Source of the DNA: Phragmites australis
Lineage: Eukaryota; Streptophyta; Magnoliopsida; Poales; Poaceae
Reading direction: 5' to 3'
NCBI RefSeq assembly: GCF_958298935.1
Contig: NC_084929.1
Location: 2,170,001-2,234,000 of the forward strand
Length of the DNA: 64,000 nucleotides
Below the pieces are notes generated by a model, which had not been told where the DNA came from, did not search any database, and saw only the letters and a list, made by a program, of their open reading frames with translations. This document shows positions 10,940-23,500 of the stretch, piece by piece; position 1 is the stretch's first letter; every line of letters begins with the position of its first letter. A program made the translations under genes and the position numbers.

Positions 10940-12803
10940 ATGGGTGGAATGGTGCGGCTTCTTGCTGCTGTTGGGCTCGCGGCATTGTGCTGCTTGGGCT
11001 GTAGAATCTCCTCATGCGAAGGCCAGCCAGACTACCGCGCCGCGCTGGCAAACTCGCTGCTCTACTTCGAGGGGCAGCGCTCCGGTAGGCTGCCGCCCGA
11101 CCAGCGCGTCCGGTGGCGAGGTGACTCCGCTCTCGCCGACGGTAGCGACCACGGCGTAAGCACACATTACAGGTTTACACTTGATTGCACGCGCGGCCAT
11201 GTCGGCTGCTTCGTTTCACTTCGCTGACATACATGATGACGCAGGTGGATCTGACCGGAGGGTACTACGACTCCGGCGACAACGTCAAGTTCGGCCTCCC
11301 CATGGCGTTCACCGTGACAATGCTGTCGTGGAGCGTCGTCCAGTACGAGAGGCCGCTGGCCACGGCGGGCGAGCTCCGGCACGCGTTGGCCGCCGTCCGA
11401 TGGGGCGCGGACTACCTGGCCAGGGCGCACGCGGGCGACGAGACCTTGTACGTGCAGGTCGGCGACGGCTACTCCGACCACTCCTGCTGGCAGCGCCCGG
11501 AGGACATGGACACACCCCGGACGGTCTACAGCGTCAATGCCTCCAGCCCAGGCTCCGACGTCGCGGCCGAGACGGCCGCCGCGCTGGCCGCCGCCGCCGT
11601 CGCGTTCCGGCGGCTCGACAGCCGCTACAGCGCGACGCTCCTCGCACACGCGGAGCAGGTAGGACACACACGTTCCCATGCATGCATGCATGCATGACCA
11701 CAACACGTTGCAAACCAATGTTCAATACTTTAATGGCCATTTGATAATTCTCGATCGCGCTGCAGCTGTTCCGTTTCGCCAAGAACCACCGTGGCCTGTA
11801 CCATAAGAGCGTGCCGGCGGTCGCAAGCTTCTATCCTAGCGGTGGCGACGAGGTACTACTGTGTGACTACTTCGATGGAAACCAATTTTTGATCGAACAT
11901 TATGGAATAATTGTAGTCTCACATAGGCATGCATGCATGCGTTGTTCTTGTTGGGCAGGACGAGCTGCTCTGGGCTGCAGTCTGGCTCTACGTCGCCACC
12001 GGCGGTGAAGACTACAAGGCCTACATCGCCGGCGCCGGCAACAGCGGCCAGGTGCAGTCAGAGTTCTCATGGGACAACAAGTTCGTCGGCGCCCAGGCAT
12101 TGATCGCCCAGGCAAGCGAGCAGCCATACTAGATTTAAGTAGTTATCCATAAGCATTTGACAGTAGCGACTGACAAGTTTGCAAACAATTGCTCGTGTTG
12201 CAGCTTGTCCTTGAAGGGAAACTGGCCGACGCCGGCAACCCCGCCGTGCTGAAGAGCAACCTGGAGCAGTTCCTCTGCAACGTGTTGCAGCGCGGGGGCA
12301 GCGCCAAGCAGAGCCCCGGCGGCGTGCTCTGGTGGCAGCGGTGGAACAACCTGCAGTTCGTCACGTCGGCAGCGTTCATCCTCGCCGCGCACTCCGACCA
12401 CCTGGCTGCCGCGGGGGCCTCGCTCCAGTGCGGCGGGGTGAGTCTGCCGCCGTCGCAGCTCCTCACCTTCGCGCGGTCGCAGGTGGACTACATCCTCGGG
12501 GCGAACCCTGGGAGGATGAGCTACATGGTCGGGTACGGGACGAGATTCCCGGCGCAGGTGCACCACCGGGGCGCGTCGGTGCCGTCCATCGAGTTCAGCC
12601 CCGGCAAGATCACCTGCAAGGGCGGGCTCGACTACTTGAACAAGGACGCGCCCAACCCGAACGTGATCATGGGCGCCATCGTCGGAGGTCCGGATGAAAA
12701 CGACCAGTACAACGATGACCGGAAGAATTATCAGCAAGGAGAGCCATCCACTGTCACCGTCGCGCCCATCGTCGGAGTGCTTGCAAGGCTTTTGCAGGAG
12801 TGA
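10940..12803 (+). CDS. GH9 endo-1,4-beta-glucanase, secreted class B type
   Basis: Five exons: 10940-11155, 11245-11658, 11766-11852, 11959-12111 and 12204-12803, giving 489 residues. A signal peptide (hydrophobic core [15 protein letters not shown]) probably ends near residue 28. The mature protein shows the GH9 landmarks: [12 protein letters not shown] with Asp81 and Asp84, VHHRGAS with the His410-His411-Arg412 motif, and near the C-terminus [13 protein letters not shown] with Glu470 as the likely proton donor. There is no N-terminal membrane anchor and no C-terminal CBM49, hence a soluble secreted enzyme. It should cut beta-1,4-glucan in the apoplast during wall loosening. Intron 4 has a GC donor (CAG|GCAAGC) because any GT donor downstream would follow an in-frame stop. 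The other introns are GT-AG. The start follows family length; a Met at 10889 is also in frame but would bury the signal peptide. Confidence 0.92.
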
Positions 12804-12875
12804 GACATGATGCTTCACTCACGAGCCGTGCAAAGACAAATGGCACACTCCTGTAACTTGACAACAATGAGATCC

Positions 12876-12881
12876 AATAAA
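12876..12881 (+). terminator. Poly(A) signal of the GH9 gene
   Basis: AATAAA 73 bases after the stop codon. The convergent aminotransferase gene ends at 13012, so the two 3' UTRs are close or overlap. Confidence 0.55.
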
Positions 12882-13011
12882 TCATTTACTCTCAGAACAA
12901 CATCGGTCCTACATGAAATTATTCGATTCCAAAAATTGGAACAAGCTTCCATATGCGGACCTACAACACACATTATCTGAACCACAGAACCAGGACAAGG
13001 ATCTGGTTACA

Positions 13012-14929
13012 TTAAGAAGTAGCAACATCAAGCGCAGGTAGACAGTCACATATCACACCCGCAGCTTGCTCCAGCTCCTTCTCCGAGATGATGAGCGGCG
13101 GCACGAGCCTCACAACATTGCCTTTCCCAGCTGTCAGCACAATGACACCGGCGTCCAAGCACGCATCGACTAAAGGACCAGCTGGTACATCAAGCTCGAT
13201 GCCGATAATGAGGCCGATCCCACGGACCTCCTTTACGTGCGGGTTTCCACTCAGCTTGGTGCGAAGAAGCTGCTTGAAGTTCTCTCCTTTCTTGGACACC
13301 TCGGCCAAGAAACCAGGTTTCTGGATTTTGTCCAATACAGTTAACGCAGCCTGGCAGACAAGAGGGCCACCACCGAATGTCGTACCATGGTCGCCATAGT
13401 TTATGGCTGCAGCAACCTTTTCAGTGACCAAGACAACACCAATGGGAAGACCATTTGCCAGTGGCTTTGCTAAGCTCATGATGTCAGGTGCTACTCCATA
13501 CACCTCATGGGCCCAGAGGAAACCTGTGCGTCCCAAACCACATTGCACCTGTGTTTCAAAACCAGAAACCAACATTTGATTGGATTGTTGTCCACTTCAC
13601 AGGTAGATGCAACTTAACAAGCAAGGAATGGAATCATGATGTACCAATGAATTGACAATCTGGATTGAGAAGAGTACCACAATAATTGAGATAAGAGGGG
13701 AAATGCAGAGTCACATATCCCTGTTAACTCTTGGAGAATTCCTCAATGGGGACGGCAGTAAGAGACATATGCCCAAGGTTCGTAATGGAATGCATTCCCT
13801 GACTTGAATCATTGCTCAATCCGCGAAATTTTCATTGTTTACTACATCTTGTGTAGTTGCCACTAACTTCTACTTATGTTAAAGATTGTAGATCGAACAT
13901 GGATGACTATTACTACTATTATGCAATTTATTAAGACGAAAAGAACAGAAGTAATGGCAAACCACACCATACCTCATCAAAGACCAAGAGGGCTCCAGCC
14001 TCATCACAAGCATCCCGCAGCCCCTGCAAGAACTCCTTGGTGGCACTATGAATCCCACCCTCACCCTGCACGGGCTCGACGAACACAGCGGCAATCCTGC
14101 CGGACTGTATGACCTTCTTGGCCTCCTCCAAGTTGCCGTACTCCACGAAGGTCGCCCCGGGCATCACGGGCGCGAAGGGCTCCCGGTACTGGCTCTTGCT
14201 GGTGAGCGCGAGCGAGCCCATGGTCCGGCCGTGGAAGCAGTTGCTGAACGCCAAGAACTCGGTGGGCGCGTCCCCATCGGGGCGCGCGACGCGCTGGAAC
14301 TTCCTGGCGAACTTGATGGCCGCCTCGTTGGCCTCCGTGCCGGTGTTGGCGAAGAAGGCGCGGTCCGCGAAGGACGCCTCCACGAGCCGCTTGGCGAGCG
14401 CCACCTGCGCCGCGCAGAAGAACGCGGTGAGAGAGCTCTATGGAGAGAGAGGCCGACCGACGGGGGCAATGCGTCGAACACGTGGTGGGCGCGGGGGAGG
14501 GGGAGGACGGGGGGCACGCACCTGGGGGACGGTGTATGCGACGTTGCTGGCGTGGATGAGGGTGTCAGACTGCTGGGCGACGGCGGCGACTAGGTCGGGG
14601 TCCGCGTGGCCCAGGGCGCTGACGGCGATGCCGGCGGCCATGTCGAGGTACTCGCGGCCGTCGGCGTCGTAGAGCTTGCACCCGCGTCCAGAGACGAGGA
14701 CGACGCGCGCGCGATTGTAGGTGCCGACGAGGTACCGAGCCTCGTCCTCCACGACCGCCAGGCTCACCGCCGACAGCTCCCGCCGCGCCCCCGCGGCCGC
14801 GGCTGTCGGCGGCGGCGCGGCGAGGCAGGCACAGACGCGCGCGCGGAGGGACGACGGGAGCCGCACGCCGGCTCCCGAGGCCGGCTTGACGACGGGAGCG
14901 ACGGCGAGGAAGGACTGGAGCGAGTTCAT
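13012..14929 (-). CDS. WIN1: Acetylornithine aminotransferase, plastid (ArgD/WIN1 type)
   Basis: Three exons on the minus strand: 14929-14522, 14404-13973 and 13548-13012, giving 458 residues. The first ~55 residues are Ala/Ser/Arg-rich and look like a plastid transit peptide. The class III PLP aminotransferase fold follows. It shows [18 protein letters not shown] (phosphate-binding loop), [33 protein letters not shown] with Asp279 for the PLP nitrogen, and [13 protein letters not shown] with Lys308 as the Schiff-base lysine. The enzyme converts N-acetylglutamate semialdehyde and glutamate to N-acetylornithine and 2-oxoglutarate in arginine synthesis. [17 protein letters not shown] near the end fits ArgD better than ornithine aminotransferase. 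Both introns are GT-AG (117 and 424 bases). The gene converges on the GH9 gene with 208 bases between stop codons. Confidence 0.93.
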
Positions 14930-15241
14930 GGCGTGCGCGGTGGTGCCTCGGCGAGGTCGATTTGGGGGGGGATTAAGTACCGGGGTCCAAGAAGCTGCCG
15001 AGCGACGGAGGGGAATGGGATCACGCGTCTCATTGTGTGGGCGGGCTAACGCTTCGGATCAAGCGTCGGTGGGGCCCGCGTGGAAGTGAGACAGGGAGGC
15101 GGAGTAGGTGCTTGCGCACGCGGAAGCGAGACTGGGAGGGGGAGTAGGTGCGTGCGTGTGGCAGCGGCGCGGTTGGTATTATTGGTAGCAGCCGTCTCAG
15201 GTCAGCCGCCGGGAGAGGAGAGACGAGTTCGTGGTCAGAAT
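14930..15241. other. GC-rich upstream region of the aminotransferase gene
   Basis: GC-rich sequence upstream of the start codon with no clear TATA box on the minus strand. It probably holds the leader and core promoter. The + strand open frames here are antisense shadows. Confidence 0.5.
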
Positions 15242-15339
15242 CTGTTTTGGGCTCAAGTTTTTTTTTAAATCTGTCGTTGAAAAGCTATTTATAGAGAAAT
15301 TGATTTTGAATTAGTTTTTTATGTGAATAAAATGTAATG

Positions 15340-15378
<39 letters not shown>

Positions 15379-15506
15379 CTATCCTGTTTTGGGCTCAAGT
15401 TTTTTTTAAATCTGTCGTTGAAAAGCTATTTATAGAGAAATTGATTTTGAATTAGTTTTTTATGTGAATAAAATGTAATGTAATATATATATATATAATA
15501 TCTATC
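15242..15506. repeat. Near-perfect tandem duplication with an (AT)n tract
   Basis: Unit 1 (15242-15383) and unit 2 (15384-15506) both run from ctgttttgggctcaag through gttgaaaagctatttataga to aatatctatc. They differ almost only in the length of the T tract and of the (TA)n run, so the duplication is recent. Downstream, aaactaaacagggtc at about 15660 resembles the terminal motif of the hAT-like MITEs elsewhere in the window. The whole 15242-15672 block may therefore be a rearranged MITE. Confidence 0.85.
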
Positions 15507-15672
15507 AGAATATCATCTTTTAGAAGTTAAAAAACTCCACATTAGTTTCAGTTTTCAATAATAATGATAGTTTTGATTAGATTTTACTTCTTACAAAGCA
15601 TTTCTAAAAACAGATTATTTGATTTAGTTTTCTAAGTAGGAAAAATCAGTAAAAGCTAAACTAAACAGGGTC

Positions 15673-16231
15673 AGGACAGGCACGTTTTCAAATATACTTT
15701 TAGCTTTTCAGTCTCTCTAACTATTGTTGCTGAGTGTTGGCTGATGCAACGAAACAAACTGAGTAGAGCAAGAAATACAAGCAGTATTCTTTCTATGAGT
15801 CTTTATCTTAAAAGGTAATGTATTATTTGTCACCGAATAAGTCCTGGTTATATAGTTTGCCATAAAATAAGTTTGAGTTTCACTCCTTTAGATTCACGTT
15901 TTTTTCACTCCATGCTATCCGGAAATATAGAATAAAAAAATGGGTTACATTTTGACAACATAATTGTATTAGATCCTTGTCTGATACTGCATATGTTATT
16001 TTTACTTGACATCATATATCCATGCCCGAGGAGGATTTAATAATTAATAATTAAAGATTTGCTAAAAATACGATATATCTTGAAGATATATTACAATTGT
16101 ACACACGTCTTTTTTATAACCGCTATGAGCATGGGCCGATATTTTAGCCAATTCATTGCATTCTACATGAAAACTATCCTCGAATTAAGGAAGAGTCCTC
16201 TAAATATTCAGAAGTAATACAATCCAGAAAA
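15673..16231. other. Intergenic, no gene seen
   Basis: AT-rich spacer without recognisable coding sequence. Confidence 0.5.
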
Positions 16232-19200
16232 GTTACTATCACACCTTAAAAACCCTAACATGGTCATTAAGTATGCATATGTATCATGATATTATAATTC
16301 ATATTTTTGGTTTTTGTTTTATGTGTTCTAAAACCTTTTTAAAAAGGTTACATCGTTAAGCGTCTTGTTTTTTTCCACCTATGTTAAATAGCCTAAAACC
16401 ATTTTGATAGAAAGGGAAAAAATGAGGAAAAACTTTCAACATGTGGGTCAGCCTGTGGTCTGACCGGGACCCCCCGTGGTCTAACCGCCAAGACTCAGAG
16501 CGGTTACTTAAGACCCCATCGACCACCTCTCACTCTCTCACTCGTTCTTTTCTTCCTCACCCGAGAGAGAAGGAAGGAGGGGAGATCCCTCACTATTCCT
16601 CCATCTCGAGCTCAATGAAAGCTAAAGATTGAAAGAGGAGGTCGCCCACGAGTCTCCATGTCATCCCCAAGCTCATCCCCAAGCATCCCCCTCGCCGGAG
16701 CAAGCCCCAAGCTTTTCTTCCACCTCTAGGCCGGTCAGAACACCCCAGAGTTGATTTTCACATCAGAGCTTCCTCAGAGACAATCAACCCTCAAGAAAGG
16801 TTTTCCACATCAAGGTGAAGCTCCCTAACATCTTTCTCCTCGTTTGCACCAAGTTCCCCCTCTCCTCATAGCCATAGAACCGAGCTCCACCTAGTCATAG
16901 ATGTCGATCCATAGGGTCCAAGCTTTTAGTCCCATGCATATCACTCAAACCATCTAAAATGGATCCCCTAGTTACATAGAGCGTTTAGGTGCCGACCTTG
17001 ACTGAAGGCATCGCTAGAATCGTCGCCAATGAACTCGCCAAGTGCCACCGACCGAGCACAGCGGTCTGATCGTGTCTCATAGCGGTCTAACCACTATTCT
17101 AGGAGTCAAACCGCCCCTCAGGCTAGTCTGACCATTGGGAATCAAACTGACGCACTTTCTAAGAGTCTGACCACCCATATTTACAATCTAGCCGCAATCA
17201 ACTGAAACAAAATCGTTTTAGTGTAGTTTACTATTTCGATGAAACTTATAAAATTCATAATAAATTCTTTATATCTCCAAAAATTATGGAACCAATTTTG
17301 TTGGTTTCATAATAATGTCATCCACCTATTAAAAATATATATAGCCATGAATTAATTAATTAATTTTCTAATATAAATTAATTATTTCAAAGCTTTATTA
17401 ATTCACCATTAATTTATTACAAGTACAAAATTGGTGAAACCAATTTTGCTAGTCTTCTTATGATATGTGCTAACTATGAAAATGTTTTCATGACATGTCG
17501 TATTTCATCTTGTTCATGATCATGTGTCATGAAGTTTACTTTATGGTATTTTATTATGCTTATTGCGATGCATTTTTCTCTTTTAGTGATCGACAAGTTG
17601 GAGAGTGATGGATTTTCTGGAGAAGGTTTTGTGGTTGATCTTGATTTGAAGCATAGCACCAAAGAAAGCATCTATCATATTTCTCATAAATTTTGGTGAA
17701 TTGTTGGTCAATCTGTTAGGTATTGCTATGTGTCTTATATGCATGTTTAGCTAATCGTTGTCAGGAATCGGGTAGAACCTATCTTGTTACATTTATTAAT
17801 ATCTTGTTATTGTTGATCTCAATTCTTCTAATCTAGGGATAACCATGTTAATGCCTAACTTAAACTTTATCTGAAATGCTTAGCAATGCATAGATCATCA
17901 GTAAAAGTCGAGCGGTAAAACATTCCATCATTTGTGAGCTATATGCTTAATTACTTTCACAATGATAATGATGTCGGGATGAAGAGTTGGTGAGAATGAG
18001 ACGAGATGTAGGCGGGCTAGGGGTAGGTTGGGAGAGGAATCCGGATGCCATGGATCACTTACATCATTTAAGCATCGATCGTTGGTGCCGTTGGCTTAAG
18101 CATATTTTCGTACTATCACATATGCGAATAGGGTAAGGATGAGCCAAGTATTGTAAGTCTCCACATTTATTTGAATCATGTGCTCATGATGTGAGCGAGA
18201 GGGCTTATAGAAGCACCTGAGATTGCTCCAGGAGTAGACCTAGGTGGCCTCCTCATACTCAGGCATGGGAACAAAGGTTTGGGGTGGGTATGTGAACGAT
18301 TGTCATGTGAATCGTCGCTTGCAACCGATGGGTTGTATGGAGGGTGGTATCGTGTCATGTGGGTAAAGATGTACTCTCCTGTAAGATGTAAGATCAATTC
18401 GAATTACCGTGCTCTCGGTCATGAGCACGCTTATGTCTATCCGTATCAGTCGTAGAGTTTCGATAGTGGTTGTATGTGGTGTGTTGGGAAGTGGCTAGTG
18501 AAGGTTTATGTTGAGGAGATCATGTTCATATGTCAGTTATGGTTATATTCTTATAGTTAGGCTAGGATAGTCCAAAAGTTAGGATATGTAGGTGCTCACA
18601 TATTTAAGTTGTATGTTCAATTGTCTTTTGCATAATTCAATTTAACCTTATAGTATATTCCTTGCTAATTCATCCAAATGCATTATCCTTGGAGTCGAAG
18701 ATATATATACCCATATGTGTAAGTTTTGAGAGTATATTTATACTCATCGTGCTTTGTGTGATTGTTTTGCGGGTGAAGTTGGGTGCCGACTACTTGTACT
18801 CCACCGAGAGCGGTGTGGTGACGAGTAGTCACTATATTACTACTAATCTCAGTCGGTTGCCTTGTGGGCAAATGGCGCCACTGGTCTTCATTTTCTTTTA
18901 GATGTTTATTCTGCTGCGATTTATGTATATTTACGCTAGATGATACCTTGTCTTTTGGTTAATTTATCAACATGTTATAATTTGAGTTTGCGTATAATTG
19001 TGATGCTGTGATGTACATGTTGGTAGAGATATGTGTGGATAATAGCTCTCTTGGGAATAATCAAAACACACATATCAAGGCTAATGAGATTGGATTTGGG
19101 ATAATCATTTGGTGGCTACGATTGTTGTGGTGAGATATGGGTTAATACGTGGCACATCGAGAGATAGGCATGTGCTAACTCTCATCTTATTAAATGATCG

Positions 19201-19246
19201 CTCTAATAATTAATTCGAATACAATTTGACGGGTCCTCACAGTTAC
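16232..19246 (+). mobile_element. Solo LTR (~3.0 kb) with 5-bp target duplication, copy A
   Basis: The LTR runs from 16237 to 19241 and is flanked by GTTAC on both sides (16232-16236 and 19242-19246). The right end is CA; the left reads TA, a decayed TG. It carries blocks of the ggtctgaccg(cc) type and shares many long blocks in the same order with the LTR at 36049-38858 (for example gcttagcaatgcata, and cggatgccat followed by accacttatatcatttaag-like text). No internal retroelement region adjoins it, so it is a solo LTR left by recombination. The family name is not known to me. Confidence 0.75.
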
Positions 19247-19311
19247 TCTCAGATACTCTTAGTATAGTACATCTTCCTGGCCTGACTATATAAGGAGGGG
19301 AGGGGCTACAC

Positions 19312-19699
19312 CCAAGGGGATGAAGAAAATGGAGATCAGAGGAAGCAAGGTTAGAAGCCAGAAACTGGAGAAACAATATGAAGCAAGCCTAGTCAGATAG
19401 AAGCAGAAGTAACTTATTGAGATCTACAACAGATTCGAGCCACAATTAGGTTTATCTGACAATAGCTTCATGGTTTAGAATACGAGAGAAGTCGTCGAGA
19501 TCCTTCCAAAGGGATGAAAAAAAGGGGATAAGAAGAAGCAATGATGGAAGTCAGAAGCCAGACAAGCAATATGATGCAAGCCTAGTCGAATAGAAGAAGA
19601 AATAACTCATTGAGATCTACAACAGATTCGAGCCACAATTAGATTTATCCGACAATAACTTCAAGATTTAGAACACGAGTGAACTCGCCGAGATCCTTA
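19312..19699. repeat. Two-copy tandem duplication, 194 bp unit
   Basis: Unit 1 (19312-19505) and unit 2 (19506-19699) share gatctacaacagattcgagc and the flanking sequence with about a dozen changes. Upstream is actatataaggagggga, a TATA-like signal. The whole may be the remains of another LTR whose transcribed region has duplicated. Confidence 0.75.
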
Positions 19700-20588
19700 A
19701 GATTAGATCTAGACACAGCCTATTGTAATTGTGTTCTCTTGAGATTAATCAACGCAGAACTTTATGTTTTAGATCTTTACTTAACATCATAGATCCATGC
19801 CGTCAAACTTTTTAATGTTCAACCATTTATATATTTAAAACTATATAGATTTATTATGTGAAAATCATATCGTTTGAAGCTTTTATAATATTATAATTTT
19901 ATTATTAAATCTTAACATAAAGTTATAAAATTAATGGTCAACATCGCATCTCAGAGACCGTAAAAAGTCAACAACGTCAAGTAAAAAAGAACGTAGATGG
20001 TGGTATTCAACAAAATTCTTTGCAGGGTAGATAACTCAAGCTTGATGCAAGGCTGCAGCAGGAGCATATGTTGAGGATTCAACAAGCGGCTAATGCTGGA
20101 GCTTTAGCGATTTACCATCCTGGAGATTGATGTAAGTTTTCGATCTCCATACAGTTTTATGTCATTTACAAATAGTAACAAGGATGAATGCGAAAAGAGT
20201 TAGAATCAGATGATCATAGTAACAAACGGCACATTCATGGAGAGAAAGGATTATTGTCATTAGTTCATGTTCGATGCGAATGTAGCACACCCATGTTATA
20301 CATCCCAGCATTTGTGAAAGAAAAACAAACAGATTGCTCCCATCGTACAGCAGATGGTTTACTTTCATACAACATTTATCTCAGAACAAACAATTGTTTG
20401 TTCCGTCCCAGTGATCCGAGCGAGGTTATTGTAGATTTGTAGCCATAACACCGGTTGTCGGTTTCCCGTCAGGCAGTAATCTGCTGAGCGTTAACGACAG
20501 GCATTAGCTTCCCAGGCGTTGAAAGGGATGAACAAGGGATTCTGTATTGGAGTACATCTACAAACTCTGTCCAGCATTCTCGACATCA
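19700..20588. other. 3' flank of GSH1, no gene seen
   Basis: AT-rich to about 20000, then sequence that should include the GSH1 3' UTR (minus strand). Open frames of 68-84 codons here resemble nothing known. Confidence 0.5.
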
Positions 20589-23500
20589 TCAGTATAGTAA
20601 CTCCTGAAAAACAGGGTCCACGCTGCGTTGCCACTTAGTCTCGTACTGATTCAGAAGTATCTCAGCAGGTGTCATTCCTGTAACAAGATGAGTTAGAATC
20701 TTCTGAAACAGAGCAACTGATTGCCAGCAAAACAAATTCATGGCAAAATATTGCCACCTCGCTCAAATGAATAAAGATATGAGAATGCCGAATTACATTA
20801 CCTGTTCTCACCACTTCATCGACCTCTCTCAAGAAACCAACCTCCTTGTATCCTCGTCTTTCTAATCCACTCTGCATTACGACAACAGGAGCATTATTAC
20901 AAATAGCATCTCTACGCACTGGGCCTTTCTTATTCTTAAAAGAGTATTATCCAAGTGATTTATTAACCTTGGCTAATTTCAGAACATCTTCAGCTAAATC
21001 TCTTACATATCCATCACGAAATGGTGTCTTCAAACCAGTCAACGGTACCTGATCAAATATTCATAGTAGGACTGATTAAATCTGCTAGAGTTTTATTCTC
21101 ATCTTATAGATGATTTCTGACAGAAGAACCAAATAAACTCTATTGTACTGTTGAAATCGTAAGGCAAAACAGATTATAATTTCAAATCAACAAGGTTCTA
21201 TATCGCATAGAAGAACTCAGAGCACAATTAACTTAAAATACCTTCTGTCTTAGCATCTCCCTTTCTTCCCTTGTCCAATCAAAAGTCATGTCCAAAATGC
21301 TTTGTAATGATTCCTCGTCATATAACAGCCCCACCTGTAGATAAGTAACAGTAAGGTGCAAATCTGATTCAAACTTCTACCAAAAACATGAAATGAACTA
21401 ATAACATACAGACTCGTATCATATTAACTCACTGGCTATCAGAAAGTGTACATCCACACACACAAAAAAAAAACACACACACACACACAAGAGGAAACAG
21501 CTGACAAACCCAAAATGCAGGCAAGGCACACAATCTCCTCCATGGGCCACCATCAGCACCTCTCATCTCTAGGTATCTTTTCAACCTAACCTGCAAGCAG
21601 AATAGAAAGCCAAGTAGTTATTACAATAAAATGAAAATGATAATATGCCACCATGTAACCAATAAAAGGCTAAACCTCAGGAAAAATTGTTGTTAGATGG
21701 TTCTCCCAATCATTTAGAGTTGGCAACTCCCCAGGAGCTTGCGGGAGCTTTCCTTCCATAAAATCCTAGCAAATAAATATAAACTAAATAAGATTCCATG
21801 AATCAATAACCAAGTGTTGTGTACTGTAGATGGAAGCTTCATAACAAGATTTAAAACTTTTACGACACAGAACTACAGAAGTAATAGGACATCATTCATC
21901 AGAGACAGAAACAGACCCGAAAGGACATTCCGGTACAGTCAATGTACTTCTGATTTCGATATACAAAATACATTGGGACATCTAATGCATAATCCACGTA
22001 TCGCTCAAATCTGCACCCCAAAAAAGATTATAATCAGGATCGTTTTATATAGGAAATATCTTTGACCAAAATAAAGCCATCAATCAAATCATTGGTACTC
22101 AGGTGGGGGAGAGGAGGAGCTTCACAAGAATGCTAACCCAAATGAGTCATCGAAGACAAAAGGAAGCATCCCTGAGCGGTTGTTATCAGTATCTGTCCAG
22201 ATATGGCTGCAGATGACGGCAATGGTGTTAGCAGCAGCAGATAATGAAGCAGCATATGTGAGTTCTGAAGGGGTATGAAGCAAATACCTTCTTAAGCTGA
22301 GAAACCCATTTGGCTTTCCTTCTTTAAAGGGAGAATTAGCAAATATTGCTGTTGCTATCTGTTAAATGAACAAGCCAGGATGATGTGAGAACAGCACATA
22401 AATGATAAGGGAAGATAATACAAATACCCACAGGCTGCAATGCAAGGCCAACACGAAATTTCCTTATCATATCCTGCTCTGAACTGAAGTCAAGATTAAC
22501 CTGCATGCAGAAGAGTGAACTCTATATCAGTAAAGTTATTTACTGATGCTCAACTTAAGCCACATGAAGTGTTTTCAAGCCTCTTTGAGATGAGCTCAAA
22601 TGGAGAGCAATGGAATCGAGAAAATGGCACTCCATTCATGAAAAATGTAAATATGCGCACCTGAACAGTGCATGTGCGGAACATCATATCAAGGCCAAGA
22701 GAACCAACTTTAGGCATGTAATTCCTCATTATTTCGTATCTTCCCTACAGAGCACCAACAGTTTCGTCAGATTTTATAGGAAACAGTAACAGTTCAACTA
22801 TGTTCCATAAGGCAAATGCCAACAAGGCTACAATGTGAGTTATCAGTCATTTTTATTCTTAGTTCTTAACACATTTTCTGTGGAACTATTATGTCCTTAT
22901 TGTTTGACAAGCAAGGAGAGATGCAGTGATGCACCAAACGACAGAATTTCTAGTGATACCATTGTTCTCACAGACATATCAAGTATGTAGCGCCTAACAG
23001 TGGAAAATGACAACAACTATATGGGGATAAGGCAACCATTCATCAACAGTCTAGCAACACTGTAAAGTTCATAAAAACTAAGGTTTACAAGGTTGAAGAA
23101 CAGAAATACCTTGGGCATTATTGGTATATCACTCAGCGCCCACTTCGGCTGAAAACCAATTCCAAGAAATCCTATCCCCATTTCCTCTCCAACTGCTTTG
23201 ACCTACAAGAACAGCCAAATTCTGAAGTCATACCATAATTGCACTGAAATGCATAGATCTATTGCAAAAACTATACAGATGCTGCAATTATACTTAGATC
23301 ATATCAAACCTAGATGGCAAATATGCAAACGCAAAATGGAACATTTTGATCAGTTCACAATGAGTTCCTAGTCAGTTCGATGCAAACAAGCTCTGTGCCC
23401 ATCTGGATTCCAATTTTCTTGCAAATGCAACCAAACAAACTCCACAAGATGCTCGAGTTAAAGGTTCTCAACAAAATTACTGGTTGGGATGTAAATAAAC

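Noticed and set aside
12135..12818. 227-codon minus-strand open frame
   Set aside because: Antisense shadow of the GC-rich last exon of the GH9 gene.
14048..14672. + strand open frames of 181 and 187 codons
   Set aside because: Antisense shadows of the aminotransferase exons 1 and 2.
20188..20442. 84-codon + strand open frame downstream of GSH1
   Set aside because: Lies in the presumed 3' UTR/flank of GSH1 and shows no recognisable domain.
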